Of a DNA stretch of 38,894 nt, positions 14,730 through 23,089 are shown piece after piece. Where the stretch lies: assembly GCF_020181035.1 (NCBI RefSeq), contig NZ_JAIQYY010000006.1:1-38894 (forward strand). Reading direction: 5' to 3'. The stretch is from Streptomyces sp. CoH27 (GTDB lineage Bacteria > Actinomycetota > Actinomycetes > Streptomycetales > Streptomycetaceae). Both the position numbers and the translations under genes were made by a program. The notes under the pieces were generated by a model. That model searched no databases. It had not been told where the DNA came from and saw nothing but the letters and a program-made list of their open reading frames with translations. Each line of letters starts with the position of its first letter. The first letter of the stretch is position 1.

Positions 14730-15193
14730 GCGGTCTTCCTTTCGGCTTCGGCGCCACCCAGCGCCTGGGCCGTCGCGTCCTTCCACGCCATCCAGCTCAG
14801 GAGGGCGCACTTGACCCGCGCGGGGTACTTGGAGACACCGGCGAACGCGACCGCGTCCTCCAGGACGTCCTCCATCGCGTCGTCCGGCTCGATCCTGCCC
14901 TTGGACTGCATCAGCTCCAGGAAGGTCTCCTGGATCTTCTGCGCCTCGGCCAGGTCCTTGCCGACCAGCAGCTCGTTGAGGACCGACGCGCTCGCCTGGC
15001 TGATCGAGCAGCCCTGGCCCTCGTAACTGACGTCCGCGATCTTCGTGCCGTCGTACTTCACGCGAAGGGTGATCTCATCGCCGCACGTCGGGTTCACATG
15101 GTGCACCTCGGCGTCGCCATCCCGCAGACCACGCCCGTGCGGGTTCTTGTAGTGGTCCAGGATGACTTCCTGGTACATCGAATCCAGCTTCAC
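14726..15193 (-). CDS. sufU: SufU, zinc-dependent sulfur acceptor
   Basis: The 155-residue IscU/SufU-type protein has the three ligand cysteines C37 (NPTCGDE), C62 (GQGCSIS) and C129 (RVKCALL), plus D39. The insertion between the second and third cysteine is the SufU form, which accepts persulfide sulfur from SufS rather than serving as a classical IscU scaffold. GTG start; 18 bp downstream of sufS and overlapping sufT. Confidence 0.94.
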   Translation of the reverse strand: MKLDSMYQEVILDHYKNPHGRGLRDGDAEVHHVNPTCGDEITLRVKYDGTKIADVSYEGQGCSISQASASVLNELLVGKDLAEAQKIQETFLELMQSKGRIEPDDAMEDVLEDAVAFAGVSKYPARVKCALLSWMAWKDATAQALGGAEAERKTA

Positions 15194-15211
15194 GGTTTCA
15201 GCTCACGCCTC

Positions 15212-16468
15212 TCAGCCGAAGAAGTTCCGTACGTGCTCCAGCCCCTCGACCAGTGCGTCGATCTCGGCCGGCGTGGAGTACAGGTAGAACGACGCTCGCG
15301 TGGTCGCAGGAATTCCGTAGCGCAGGCAGACGGGGCGCGCGCAGTGGTGGCCGACGCGGACCGCGATGCCCTGCTCGTCGAGGACCTGGCCCACGTCGTG
15401 CGGGTGGATGTCGCCGAGCGTGAAGGAGATCGCCGCGCCCCGGTCCTCGGCCGTCGTCGGGCCGATGATCCGCAGGTCCGGGACCTCCGACAGGCGCTTG
15501 ACCGCGTACTCCGTCAGCGCGTGCTCGTGGGCGAGGATCTTCTCCATGCCGATCGAGTTGAGGTAGTCGATCGCGGCGCCGAGACCGACCGCCTGCGCGA
15601 TCGGGGGCGTGCCCGCCTCGAACTTGTGGGGCGCGGGAGCGTACGTCGAGGAGTGCATCGACACCGTCTCGATCATCTCGCCGCCGCCCAGGAAGGGCGG
15701 AAGGTCCTCCAGCAGCTCCTGGCGGCCCCAGAGCACGCCGATGCCGGTCGGGCCGCACATCTTGTGACCGGTGAAGGCCACGAAGTCGGCCTGGAGGGCC
15801 TGCACGTCCAGCGGCATGTGCGGGGCGGCCTGGGAGGCGTCGATGCAGACCAGCGCGCCGACCTCCTGGGCGCGGCGGACTATCGCCTCGACCGGGTTGA
15901 CCGTGCCCAGGATGTTCGACACCAGCACGAAGGAGACGATCTTCGTCTTCTCGGTGATGATCTCGTCGATGTTGGACAGGTCGAGCCGGCCGTCGTCGGT
16001 GAGGCCGAACCACTTCAGCTTCGCACCCGTGCGCTGCGCGAGCAGCTGCCACGGCACGATGTTGGAGTGGTGCTCCATCTCCGTGATGACGATCTCGGTC
16101 TCGTGGTCCACGCGGTAGGGCTCGTCGGCCCAGCCCAGCATGTTCGCCACGAGGTTCAGCGACTCGGAGGCGTTCTTGGTGAAGATCACCTCGTCACGGC
16201 TCGGCGCGTTGATGAACTCGGCGACCTTGTCGCGCGCGCCCTCGTACAGCGCCGTGGCCTCCTCGGCGAGCACATGCACACCGCGGTGGACGTTGGCGTT
16301 GTAGCGCTCGTAGTACTCGCTCAGGGCGTCCAGCACCTGGCGCGGTTTCTGCGAGGTCGCCGCGTTGTCCAGGTACACGAGCTTCTTGCCGTCGTGGACC
16401 AGCCGGTCCAGTACGGGGAAGTCCTTGCGGATCGCCTCGGTGTCGAGGAGGCCCGGCAGCTGTGTCAC
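15212..16468 (-). CDS. sufS: Cysteine desulfurase SufS
   Basis: The 418-residue class V aminotransferase-fold enzyme removes sulfur from cysteine. The PLP lysine is K236 in FTGHKMCGPTG and the persulfide cysteine is C376 in RVGHHCARP. DNAATSQKP and EMEHHSNIVPW are standard SufS/SelB-group signatures. Its GTG start overlaps the sufC stop (GTGA). Partner is SufU, encoded next. Confidence 0.95.
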   Translation of the reverse strand: MTQLPGLLDTEAIRKDFPVLDRLVHDGKKLVYLDNAATSQKPRQVLDALSEYYERYNANVHRGVHVLAEEATALYEGARDKVAEFINAPSRDEVIFTKNASESLNLVANMLGWADEPYRVDHETEIVITEMEHHSNIVPWQLLAQRTGAKLKWFGLTDDGRLDLSNIDEIITEKTKIVSFVLVSNILGTVNPVEAIVRRAQEVGALVCIDASQAAPHMPLDVQALQADFVAFTGHKMCGPTGIGVLWGRQELLEDLPPFLGGGEMIETVSMHSSTYAPAPHKFEAGTPPIAQAVGLGAAIDYLNSIGMEKILAHEHALTEYAVKRLSEVPDLRIIGPTTAEDRGAAISFTLGDIHPHDVGQVLDEQGIAVRVGHHCARPVCLRYGIPATTRASFYLYSTPAEIDALVEGLEHVRNFFG

Positions 16469-17229
16469 TCGGATGCGCCACCCTTCGTGTAAGCCTCGTA
16501 GCCCTCGTTCTCCAGCTTGTCGGCCAGCTCGGGACCGCCGGACTCGACGATGCGGCCGCCGGCGAACACGTGGACGTGGTCGGGCTTGATGTAGCGCAGG
16601 ATGCGCGTGTAGTGCGTGATCAGCAGGGTGCCGACCTCGCCGGTCTCGCGGACGCGGTTGACGCCCTCGGAGACGATGCGGAGCGCGTCGACGTCCAGAC
16701 CGGAGTCGGTCTCGTCGAGGATCGCGACCTTGGGCTTGAGGAGCTCCAGCTGGAGGATCTCGTGGCGCTTCTTCTCACCGCCGGAGAAGCCCTCGTTGAC
16801 GTTACGCTCGGCGAAGGACGGGTCCATGTTGAGGCGCTCCATGGCCTCCTTGACCTCCTTCACCCAGGTGCGCAGCTTGGGGGCCTCGCCGCGGACGGCG
16901 GTGGCGGAGGTGCGCAGGAAGTTGGAGACCGAGACGCCGGGGACCTCGACCGGGTACTGCATCGCCAGGAACAGGCCCGCGCGGGCGCGCTCGTCGACGG
17001 ACATCTCCAGGACGTCCTCGCCGTCGAGCAGCACGGTGCCGCCGGTGATCGTGTACTTCGGGTGACCCGCGAGGGAGTAGGCGAGGGTCGACTTGCCGGA
17101 GCCGTTGGGGCCCATGATGGCGTGCGTCTCGCCCTGCTTCACGGTGAGGTCGACGCCCTTGAGGATCTCCTTCGTGGCGTTGTCGGCCTCGACGGTGACG
17201 TGCAGGTCTCGGATTTCAAGCGTTGCCAT
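16465..17229 (-). CDS. sufC: SufC ATPase
   Basis: The 254-residue ABC-type ATPase energises the SufBCD scaffold. Walker A GPNGSGKS is at residues 40-47, the signature FSGGEKKRHE around 148-157 and Walker B VAILDETDSGLD from 168, all in the SufC-specific form. It follows the Rieske gene after 7 bp and overlaps sufS. Confidence 0.96.
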   Translation of the reverse strand: MATLEIRDLHVTVEADNATKEILKGVDLTVKQGETHAIMGPNGSGKSTLAYSLAGHPKYTITGGTVLLDGEDVLEMSVDERARAGLFLAMQYPVEVPGVSVSNFLRTSATAVRGEAPKLRTWVKEVKEAMERLNMDPSFAERNVNEGFSGGEKKRHEILQLELLKPKVAILDETDSGLDVDALRIVSEGVNRVRETGEVGTLLITHYTRILRYIKPDHVHVFAGGRIVESGGPELADKLENEGYEAYTKGGASE

Positions 17230-17236
17230 GGGTGCC

Positions 17237-17560
17237 TCAGGACTCCTGGGTGAGGGAGACGAGAACGTCGTCCCCTTCGATCTTTACGGGGTATACGGGG
17301 ACGGGACGCGTGGCCGGGAGGCCGGAGGGCTTGCCGGTGCGCAGGTCGAAGCTGGAGCCGTGCAGCCAGCACTCGATCTGGCAGTCCTCCACCTCGCCCT
17401 CGGAGAGCGAGACGTTCGCGTGGGAGCAGATGTCGTAGATCGCGAAGACCTCGCCCTCGGTCTTCACGACCGAGATGGGCGTGCCGTCGAGCTCCACCCG
17501 CTTCGGGGTGTCCTCCTCCAGCTCGCTCAGCCCGCAGGCGCGTACGAAGGTGCTGGTCAT
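17237..17560 (-). CDS. Rieske-type ferredoxin of the suf operon
   Basis: The 107-residue protein has both Rieske ligand pairs, C45/H47 (CSHANVSLSEG) and C64/H67 (CWLHGSSFD), for a [2Fe-2S] centre. It resembles the ferredoxin subunits of non-heme oxygenases, but in actinobacteria it sits between sufD and sufC, so an electron-transfer role in cluster assembly is more likely. The ATG overlaps the sufD stop (ATGA). Confidence 0.92.
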   Translation of the reverse strand: MTSTFVRACGLSELEEDTPKRVELDGTPISVVKTEGEVFAIYDICSHANVSLSEGEVEDCQIECWLHGSSFDLRTGKPSGLPATRPVPVYPVKIEGDDVLVSLTQES

Positions 17561-18741
17561 GCGACCGACGCCTCCAGCTCCTCCTCGATCTTGGCGAGCA
17601 GGCGCTCCTCGATGTCGGTGACACCGATCTGCTGGACCAGCTCGGCGAAGAAGCCGCGGACCACCAGGCGGCGGGCCTCGTGCTCCGGGATGCCGCGGGC
17701 CATCAGGTAGAAGAGCTGCTCGTCGTCGAAGCGGCCGGTGGCGGAGGCGTGGCCGGCGCCGACGATCTCGCCGGTCTCGATCTCCAGGTTCGGCACCGAG
17801 TCGACGCGCGCGCCGTCCGTGAGGACCAGGTTGCGGTTCATCTCGTAGGTGTCCGTGCCCTCGGCCTTGGCCTCGATGAGCACGTCGCCGATCCAGACCG
17901 CGTGCGCGTCGTCGCCCTGGAGCGCGCCCTTGTAGGCGACGTTCGACTTGCAGTGCGGGGTGTTGTGGTCGACGAGGAGGCGGTGCTCCTGGTGCTGGCC
18001 CGCGTCGGTGAAGTACAGGCCGAAGAGCTCGGCCTCGCCGCCGGTGCCGGCGTAGGCGACGCGCGGGTGCAGACGCACGAGGTCACCGCCGAAGGTGACC
18101 ACGAACGACTTGAAGGTGGCGTCGCGGCCGATCAGCGCGTTGTGCTGGCCCACGTGCACGGCCTTGTCGTCCCAGTCCTGGACGGAGATGACGGTCAGCT
18201 TGGCGCCGTCACCGAGGACGTAGTCGACGTTGGCGGCGAGTACGGCGTCACCGGTGTGGTCGATGACGACGACGGCCTCGGCGAAGGCTCCGAGCTCGAT
18301 CACCTGGTGGCCGTAGGCGACCCCGCCCTCACCGTGCACGGCGATCCGGATCGGCTCGGTCAGCACCATCTCCTTGGGGACGGTGACCACGCCGGCCTTC
18401 TCGAAGGCCGAGAACGCCTGGGCCGCGACGCGGTCCACCGGCGTGCCGGCCCTGCCGATGCGGGCGTCGTCGCGGCCGACGGTCTCGACGGTCACGCCCT
18501 CGGGGGCCTGGACGTCCACCTTCACGCCGTCACCGGTCGCGACCGCGGTGCCGTCGTGCAGCCCGCGCAGCCGCTCCAGCGGCGTGAACCGCCACTCCTC
18601 CTCACGGCCGTGGGGGACCGGGAAGTCCGCCACGTCGAAGGACGGGGGCGCGCTCATGCGCGTGGCGACGGTCGACTCGGCGGCCACCGCGATCTGGCCC
18701 GCGGTGGTCGAGCCCACGGGGATGTTCTGAGCCTCAGCCAT
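17557..18741 (-). CDS. sufD: SufD scaffold subunit
   Basis: The 394-residue protein is a SufBD beta-helix protein. FPVPHGREEEWRFTPLERL near residue 40 is the SufD N-terminal signature; the C-terminal region has GAGHASATGRFDDEQLFYLMARGIPEHEARRLVVRGFF, whose conserved His lies in the SufB-SufD interface. It forms the SufBC2D complex with its neighbours. It begins 57 bp after sufB. Confidence 0.95.
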   Translation of the reverse strand: MAEAQNIPVGSTTAGQIAVAAESTVATRMSAPPSFDVADFPVPHGREEEWRFTPLERLRGLHDGTAVATGDGVKVDVQAPEGVTVETVGRDDARIGRAGTPVDRVAAQAFSAFEKAGVVTVPKEMVLTEPIRIAVHGEGGVAYGHQVIELGAFAEAVVVIDHTGDAVLAANVDYVLGDGAKLTVISVQDWDDKAVHVGQHNALIGRDATFKSFVVTFGGDLVRLHPRVAYAGTGGEAELFGLYFTDAGQHQEHRLLVDHNTPHCKSNVAYKGALQGDDAHAVWIGDVLIEAKAEGTDTYEMNRNLVLTDGARVDSVPNLEIETGEIVGAGHASATGRFDDEQLFYLMARGIPEHEARRLVVRGFFAELVQQIGVTDIEERLLAKIEEELEASVA

Positions 18742-18798
18742 GGCTGTCGGTCTGCTCGCTTTCTTACGTAAGGGCTTGATGGGAACGGCGGCGGATGC

Positions 18799-20220
18799 TT
18801 AGCCGACCGCGCCTTCCATCTGGAGCTCGATCAGCCGGTTGAGCTCAAGGGCGTACTCCATGGGCAGTTCCTTGGCGATGGGCTCGACGAAGCCGCGCAC
18901 GATCATCGCCATCGCCTCGAACTCGCTCAGACCACGGCTCATCAGGTAGAAGAGCTGGTCCTCGGAGACCTTGGAGACGGTCGCCTCGTGGCCCATCGAC
19001 ACGTCGTCCTCGCGGACGTCCACGTAGGGGTACGTGTCGGAGCGGGAGATGGTGTCGACGAGCAGCGCGTCGCACAGCACGTTCGACTTCGAGCCGTGGG
19101 CGCCCTCGCCGATCTCGACCAGACCCCGGTACGAGGTGCGGCCGCCGCCGCGCGCCACCGACTTGGAGACGATGTTGGAGGAGGTGTTCGGCGCCATGTG
19201 GACCATCTTGGAACCGGCGTCCTGGTGCTGGCCCTCGCCCGCGAAGGCGATGGACAGGGTCTCGCCCTTGGCGTGCTCGCCCATCAGGTAGACGGCCGGG
19301 TACTTCATCGTCACCTTGGAGCCGATGTTGCCGTCGATCCACTCCATGGTCGCGCCCTCGTAGGCCACGGCGCGCTTGGTGACCAGGTTGTACACGTTGT
19401 TCGACCAGTTCTGGATGGTCGTGTAGCGGCAGCGGGCGTTCTTCTTGACGATGATCTCGACGACCGCGGAGTGCAGCGAGTCCGACTTGTAGATCGGGGC
19501 CGTACAACCCTCGACGTAGTGCACGTAGGCACCCTCGTCGACGATGATCAGGGTCCGCTCGAACTGGCCCATGTTCTCCGTGTTGATGCGGAAGTAGGCC
19601 TGGAGCGGGATCTCCACGTGCACGCCCGGCGGGACGTAGATGAAGGAGCCGCCCGACCACACGGCGCTGTTCAGGGAGGCGAACTTGTTGTCACCGACCG
19701 GGATGACCGTCCCGAAGTACTCCTTGAAGAGCTCCGGGTGCTCCTTCAGGGCGGTGTCGGTGTCGAGGAAGATGACGCCCTGCTCCTCCAGGTCCTCGCG
19801 GATCTGGTGGTAGACGACCTCCGACTCGTACTGGGCGGCGACACCGGCGACGAGGCGCTGCTTCTCGGCCTCCGGGATGCCCAGCTTGTCGTAGGTGTTC
19901 TTGATGTCCTCGGGCAGGTCCTCCCAGGACTCCGCCTGCTTCTCCGTGGAGCGCACGAAGTACTTGATGTTGTCGAAGTCGATGCCCGACAGGTCCGAGC
20001 CCCAGTTCGGCATGGGCTTCTTCTCGAACAGGCGCAGGCCCTTGAGGCGGAGCTTGGTCATCCACTCCGGCTCGTTCTTCTTGGCGGAGATGTCCCGGAC
20101 GACTTCCTCGCTCAGACCGCGCTTGGCAGAGGCGCCGGCCTCGTCGGAGTCGGCCCAGCCGTATTCGTACTTGCCCAGGCCTTCGAGCTCAGGGTGGGCA
20201 GTCTCCGTGGGGAGAGTCAT
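18799..20220 (-). CDS. sufB: SufB scaffold subunit
   Basis: The 473-residue protein is the cluster-building subunit of SufBCD. Family features are [43 protein letters not shown] with the conserved cysteine, and [24 protein letters not shown]. Length agrees with SufB. Its ATG overlaps the sufR stop (ATGA), so regulator and scaffold are coupled. Confidence 0.97.
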   Translation of the reverse strand: MTLPTETAHPELEGLGKYEYGWADSDEAGASAKRGLSEEVVRDISAKKNEPEWMTKLRLKGLRLFEKKPMPNWGSDLSGIDFDNIKYFVRSTEKQAESWEDLPEDIKNTYDKLGIPEAEKQRLVAGVAAQYESEVVYHQIREDLEEQGVIFLDTDTALKEHPELFKEYFGTVIPVGDNKFASLNSAVWSGGSFIYVPPGVHVEIPLQAYFRINTENMGQFERTLIIVDEGAYVHYVEGCTAPIYKSDSLHSAVVEIIVKKNARCRYTTIQNWSNNVYNLVTKRAVAYEGATMEWIDGNIGSKVTMKYPAVYLMGEHAKGETLSIAFAGEGQHQDAGSKMVHMAPNTSSNIVSKSVARGGGRTSYRGLVEIGEGAHGSKSNVLCDALLVDTISRSDTYPYVDVREDDVSMGHEATVSKVSEDQLFYLMSRGLSEFEAMAMIVRGFVEPIAKELPMEYALELNRLIELQMEGAVG

Positions 20221-20951
20221 GCGGGGTTCCTCCCGGCCGTGCTTGCAGGTGCGTCAGTGGAAATCTTGGGGATGAACGTCGTGCAGACGCCGTCGCCGTG
20301 CGCGATGGTCGCCAGTCGCTGGACGTGGGTCCCCAGCAGCTCGGCGAAGATCTCCGTCTCCGCCTCGCACAGCTGGGGGAACTGCTCCGCGACGTGGGCG
20401 ACCGGGCAGTGGTGCTGGCACAGCTGCTCGCCGACCGGTGCGGTGCGCGCCGTTGCAGCGTACCCGTCCACGCTCAGGGCCTTGGCCAGCGCTTCGGCAC
20501 GCTTGTCGGGCGTGACCGCCTCGATGGCCCTGCGGTAGGCGCTCGCCTGGGCGGCGATCCGCGCGCGGGCGAACGCGGCGACGGCCTCGGGGCCACCGCC
20601 CTGCTCGGCGATCCAGCGCAGCGCGTCGGCGGCCAGCTTGTCGTACGACTGGTCGAAGGCGTCCCGGCCGCAGTCGGTGAGCGCGAAGGCCTTGGCGGGA
20701 CGGCCGCGCGTACGCGTGCCGTACACCCGCTGCTCCCGCGCCTCCACGATGTCGTCGGCGACCAGGGCGTCCAGGTGCCGCCGGACGGCGGCCTGGGTCA
20801 GGCCCAGCCGGCCGGCCAGCTCGGCGACGGTCGACGGGCCGTGGTCCAGGATGGATCGCGCGACGCGGTTGCGCGTGGAACGCTCACCGGTCGCGAGCTC
20901 CTCCTGCGGGGCCCCCAGGGGGGTCTCCCGAGCCTCGCCGACGTTTTTCAC
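20217..20951 (-). CDS. sufR: Fe-S sensing repressor SufR
   Basis: The 244-residue regulator has an N-terminal winged helix (residues ~37-78, [25 protein letters not shown]) and a C-terminal cysteine triad C178, C182, C195 in [20 protein letters not shown], which ligates a Fe-S cluster in the SufR family. With cluster bound it represses the suf operon. The GTG start is chosen because the CAAC-N6-GTTG operator abuts it; the longer reading from 20987 would run through the operator. Confidence 0.92.
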   Translation of the reverse strand: MKNVGEARETPLGAPQEELATGERSTRNRVARSILDHGPSTVAELAGRLGLTQAAVRRHLDALVADDIVEAREQRVYGTRTRGRPAKAFALTDCGRDAFDQSYDKLAADALRWIAEQGGGPEAVAAFARARIAAQASAYRRAIEAVTPDKRAEALAKALSVDGYAATARTAPVGEQLCQHHCPVAHVAEQFPQLCEAETEIFAELLGTHVQRLATIAHGDGVCTTFIPKISTDAPASTAGRNPA

Positions 20952-20964
20952 AACGCCATTGTTG
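20951..20964 (-). promoter_or_regulatory. SufR operator CAAC-N6-GTTG
   Basis: CAAC-GCCATT-GTTG, a perfect 4+4 palindrome, touches the sufR GTG start. I recall this motif as the Streptomyces SufR binding site at its own promoter. It would overlap the -10 region of a leaderless or nearly leaderless transcript. Confidence 0.7.
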
Positions 20965-20990
20965 CGTAATTCCGCGGAGCCTGACAAGCG

Positions 20991-21010
20991 CCGTCCGGAT
21001 CACCGGACGG
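20991..21010. other. 8-bp perfect hairpin/palindrome upstream of sufR
   Basis: CCGTCCGG-ATCA-CCGGACGG lies 40-60 bp before the sufR start and upstream of the divergent acetyltransferase gene. It may be an operator or a stem; nothing in sequence decides. Confidence 0.4.
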
Positions 21011-21023
21011 TGCCCTGTATCAC

Positions 21024-21037
21024 TTAGGCATACCTAA
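21024..21037. promoter_or_regulatory. Iron-box-like palindrome (DmdR/IdeR type)
   Basis: TTAGGCATACCTAA matches the TTAGG...CCTAA core of DtxR/IdeR/DmdR iron boxes and is symmetric at 12 of 14 positions. It lies between sufR and the acetyltransferase gene, 73-86 bp from the former and about 100 bp from the latter. The outer bases of the 19-bp consensus are not conserved on the left. Confidence 0.5.
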
Positions 21038-21134
21038 TCCGACCTGCGGAAACGATCTTTGATCGATCATCCGGAGGGGTCTGAACAGCCAATTCGGTGG
21101 CGCCGCGCGGACCCGTCGGGAAGACTCCGGAACC

Positions 21135-21950
21135 ATGCCGACACCCCCTCCGACCGGCCCACTTGTCACCCGGGACTCAGTCGCCGCACAGCTGCGCCTG
21201 CTCGGTGTCGAGACCGGCGAGATCCTCCTCGTGCACTCCTCGCTCAGCTCGCTCGGCTGGGTGAACGGAGGCCCGGTCGCCGTCGTCCAGGGACTCCTCG
21301 ACGCCCTCGGCCCGTCCGGCACGCTGGTCGTCCCGGCCCAGTCCGGCGACCTGTCCGACCCGGCCGTGTGGGGAAATCCGCCGGTGCCCGAGAAGTGGTG
21401 GGACCGGATCCGGGCCACCATGCCGCCGTACGATCCGCTGATCACCCCCACCCGAGGCGTCGGTGTGATCCCCGAGACCGTGCGGACCTGGCCCGGAGCG
21501 CTGCGCAGCGCGCACCCGCAGACCTCCTTCGCGGCCGTCGGCCCGCACGCGCGCGCGATCACCGACGGCCACGCGTCCGACTGCCGGCTCGGCGAGCACA
21601 GCCCGCTGGCCCGGCTGGAGAAACTGGGCGCCCGGGTGCTGCTGCTGGGCGCGGGCTACGACGCCTGCACCAGCTTCCACCTGGCCGAGTACCGGATACC
21701 CGCGCCGCGCGTGGCCGTCGGCCGGCCCGCGCCCGGCGGCGGCTGGGAGACGGTGATCGAGGTCTCGATCGACTCCGACCGCTTCGACGAGCTGGGGTAC
21801 GACTTCGAACGGGACCGGGACGTCGTGCGCGGCAGGGTGGGCGCGGCGGACGTACGGCTGTTCCCGGTGGCGGACGCGGTGGCCTACGCCCAGCGGTGGC
21901 TGCCGGTGCACCGGCCCCGTGCGGAGGAGTTCCCGTACCCGCACGTCTGA
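21135..21950 (+). CDS. AAC(3)-family N-acetyltransferase
   Basis: The 271-residue protein belongs to the antibiotic N-acetyltransferase (AAC(3)) family. It shows LLVHSSLSSLGWVNGGPVAVVQGLLDAL, GTLVVPAQSGDLSDP, GVIPETVRTWPGALRSAHPQTSFAAVG and LLLGAGYDACTSFHLAEY, with the catalytic His in RSAHPQ. Such enzymes acetylate the 3-amino group of aminoglycosides, but chromosomal Streptomyces copies are widespread and their natural substrate is often unknown. There is no SD; AAGACT ends 8 nt before the ATG, as in the following gene. Confidence 0.87.
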   Translation: MPTPPPTGPLVTRDSVAAQLRLLGVETGEILLVHSSLSSLGWVNGGPVAVVQGLLDALGPSGTLVVPAQSGDLSDPAVWGNPPVPEKWWDRIRATMPPYDPLITPTRGVGVIPETVRTWPGALRSAHPQTSFAAVGPHARAITDGHASDCRLGEHSPLARLEKLGARVLLLGAGYDACTSFHLAEYRIPAPRVAVGRPAPGGGWETVIEVSIDSDRFDELGYDFERDRDVVRGRVGAADVRLFPVADAVAYAQRWLPVHRPRAEEFPYPHV

Positions 21951-21967
21951 ACGCTCCCACCCCTCCT

Positions 21968-21973
21968 TAGACT
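21968..21973 (+). promoter_or_regulatory. -10 box of the ABC transporter gene
   Basis: TAGACT ends 8 nt before the ATG at 21982; transcription would start at or one base before the codon. GGAG sits only 2 nt before the ATG, too close to act as an SD. Confidence 0.5.
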
Positions 21974-21981
21974 CTGGAGCC

Positions 21982-22905
21982 ATGCGAAGTGAGCCCGTGG
22001 TCCAGGTCCAGGCCCTGGTGAAGCGGTACGGCACAAAGACCGCGGTGGACGGCCTCGACCTGGTGGCCGAGGCGGGCGTGACCGCCGTTCTCGGTCCCAA
22101 CGGGGCCGGGAAGACGTCCACGGTCGAGACCTGCGAGGGGTACCGGAAGCCGGATTCCGGCACGGTGCGTGTCCTGGGCCTCGACCCGGTGCGGCAGTCC
22201 GCGGAGCTGCGTCCGCGTATCGGTGTGATGCTCCAGTCCGGCGGCGTGTACTCCGGTGCCCGCGCGGACGAGATGCTGCGGCACGTGGCCAAGCTGCACG
22301 CGCATCCGCTGGACGTGGACGCGCTGATCGAGCGGCTGGGCCTCGGCTCCTGCGGCCGGACCGGCTATCGCCGGCTGTCCGGCGGCCAGCAGCAGCGGCT
22401 GGCGCTGGCCATGGCCGTCGTCGGGCGCCCGGAGCTGGTCTTCCTGGACGAGCCGACCGCCGGCCTCGACCCGCAGGCCCGCCGGGCCACCTGGGACCTG
22501 GTGAAGGACCTGCGCGCCGACGGCGTCTCGGTGATCCTCACCACCCATTACATGGAAGAGGCCGAGCAGCTCGCCGACGACGTGGCGATCATCGACGGCG
22601 GCAAGGTCATCGCCCAGGGCTCCCCCGAGGAGCTGTGCAAGGGCGGCGCCGAGAACACCCTGCGCTTCACCGGCCGCCCCGGCCTCGACGTCGGCTCCCT
22701 GCTCAAGGCGCTCCCGGACGGCTGCACGGCCGCCGAGCTGACCCCGGGCAGCTACCGGGTCGTCGGCAGGGTGGACCCCCAGCTGCTGGCCACGGTCACC
22801 TCCTGGTGCGCCCAGCACGGGGTGATGCCCGACCGGATCTCGGTGGAACGGCACACCCTCGAAGACGTCTTTCTTGAGCTCACGGGCAAGGAGCTGCGTT
22901 CATGA
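21982..22905 (+). CDS. ABC transporter ATP-binding protein
   Basis: The 307-residue ATPase of an ABC-2 type exporter has Walker A GPNGAGKTST (~residue 38), signature LSGGQQQRLALAMAVVGRPELVFLDEPTAGLD and the H-loop LTTHYMEEAEQLADD. A C-terminal extension ends LELTGKELRS. The last 33 bases are the first part of a 92-bp tandem repeat. Its partner permease follows after two duplicated repeat units, and ctaA comes next, so a role in respiratory-chain or heme biogenesis is possible but unproven. Confidence 0.92.
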   Translation: MRSEPVVQVQALVKRYGTKTAVDGLDLVAEAGVTAVLGPNGAGKTSTVETCEGYRKPDSGTVRVLGLDPVRQSAELRPRIGVMLQSGGVYSGARADEMLRHVAKLHAHPLDVDALIERLGLGSCGRTGYRRLSGGQQQRLALAMAVVGRPELVFLDEPTAGLDPQARRATWDLVKDLRADGVSVILTTHYMEEAEQLADDVAIIDGGKVIAQGSPEELCKGGAENTLRFTGRPGLDVGSLLKALPDGCTAAELTPGSYRVVGRVDPQLLATVTSWCAQHGVMPDRISVERHTLEDVFLELTGKELRS

Positions 22906-22997
22906 TGCCGCCGCGCACAGAGATCGGCCGGGGGTCCGGGGGTTGTCCCCCGGGAAGGCACAGCCTTGAGCTCACGGGCAAGGAGCTGCGTTCATGA
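22902..22997 (+). CDS. 31-aa mini-ORF, repeat copy 1
   Basis: ATGATG opens a 31-codon frame that ends with LELTGKELRS, the same peptide as the ATPase C-terminus. Its start overlaps the ATPase stop (ATGA) and its stop overlaps the next mini-ORF start (ATGA). AAGGAG lies 8 nt upstream. Seen directly in sequence; whether a peptide accumulates is unknown. It may serve only to carry ribosomes to the permease gene. Confidence 0.5.
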   Translation: MMPPRTEIGRGSGGCPPGRHSLELTGKELRS

Positions 22998-23089
22998 TGC
23001 CGCCGCGCACAGAGATCGGCCGGGGGTCCGGGGGTTGTCCCCCGGGAAGGCACAGCCTTGAGCTCACGGGCAAGGAGCTGCGCTCATGA
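22994..23089 (+). CDS. 31-aa mini-ORF, repeat copy 2
   Basis: Identical in peptide to the previous mini-ORF (one silent change). Its stop codon overlaps the permease ATG by ATGA, completing a chain of coupled starts from ATPase to permease. Confidence 0.5.
   Translation: MMPPRTEIGRGSGGCPPGRHSLELTGKELRS

Larger units (their letters stand above)
22873..23089 (+). repeat. 92-bp tandem repeat, 2.36 copies
   Basis: Two identical 92-bp units (22873-22964, 22965-23056) are followed by a 33-bp partial third copy with one silent T-to-C change at 23083. Each unit starts in the ATPase C-terminal codons (LELTGKELRS) with the internal RBS AAGGAG and start codon, and includes the hairpin CCGGGGG-TTGT-CCCCCGG (22936-22953, and again 92 bp later). 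That hairpin segment resembles a common Streptomyces intergenic element. Confidence 0.95.
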
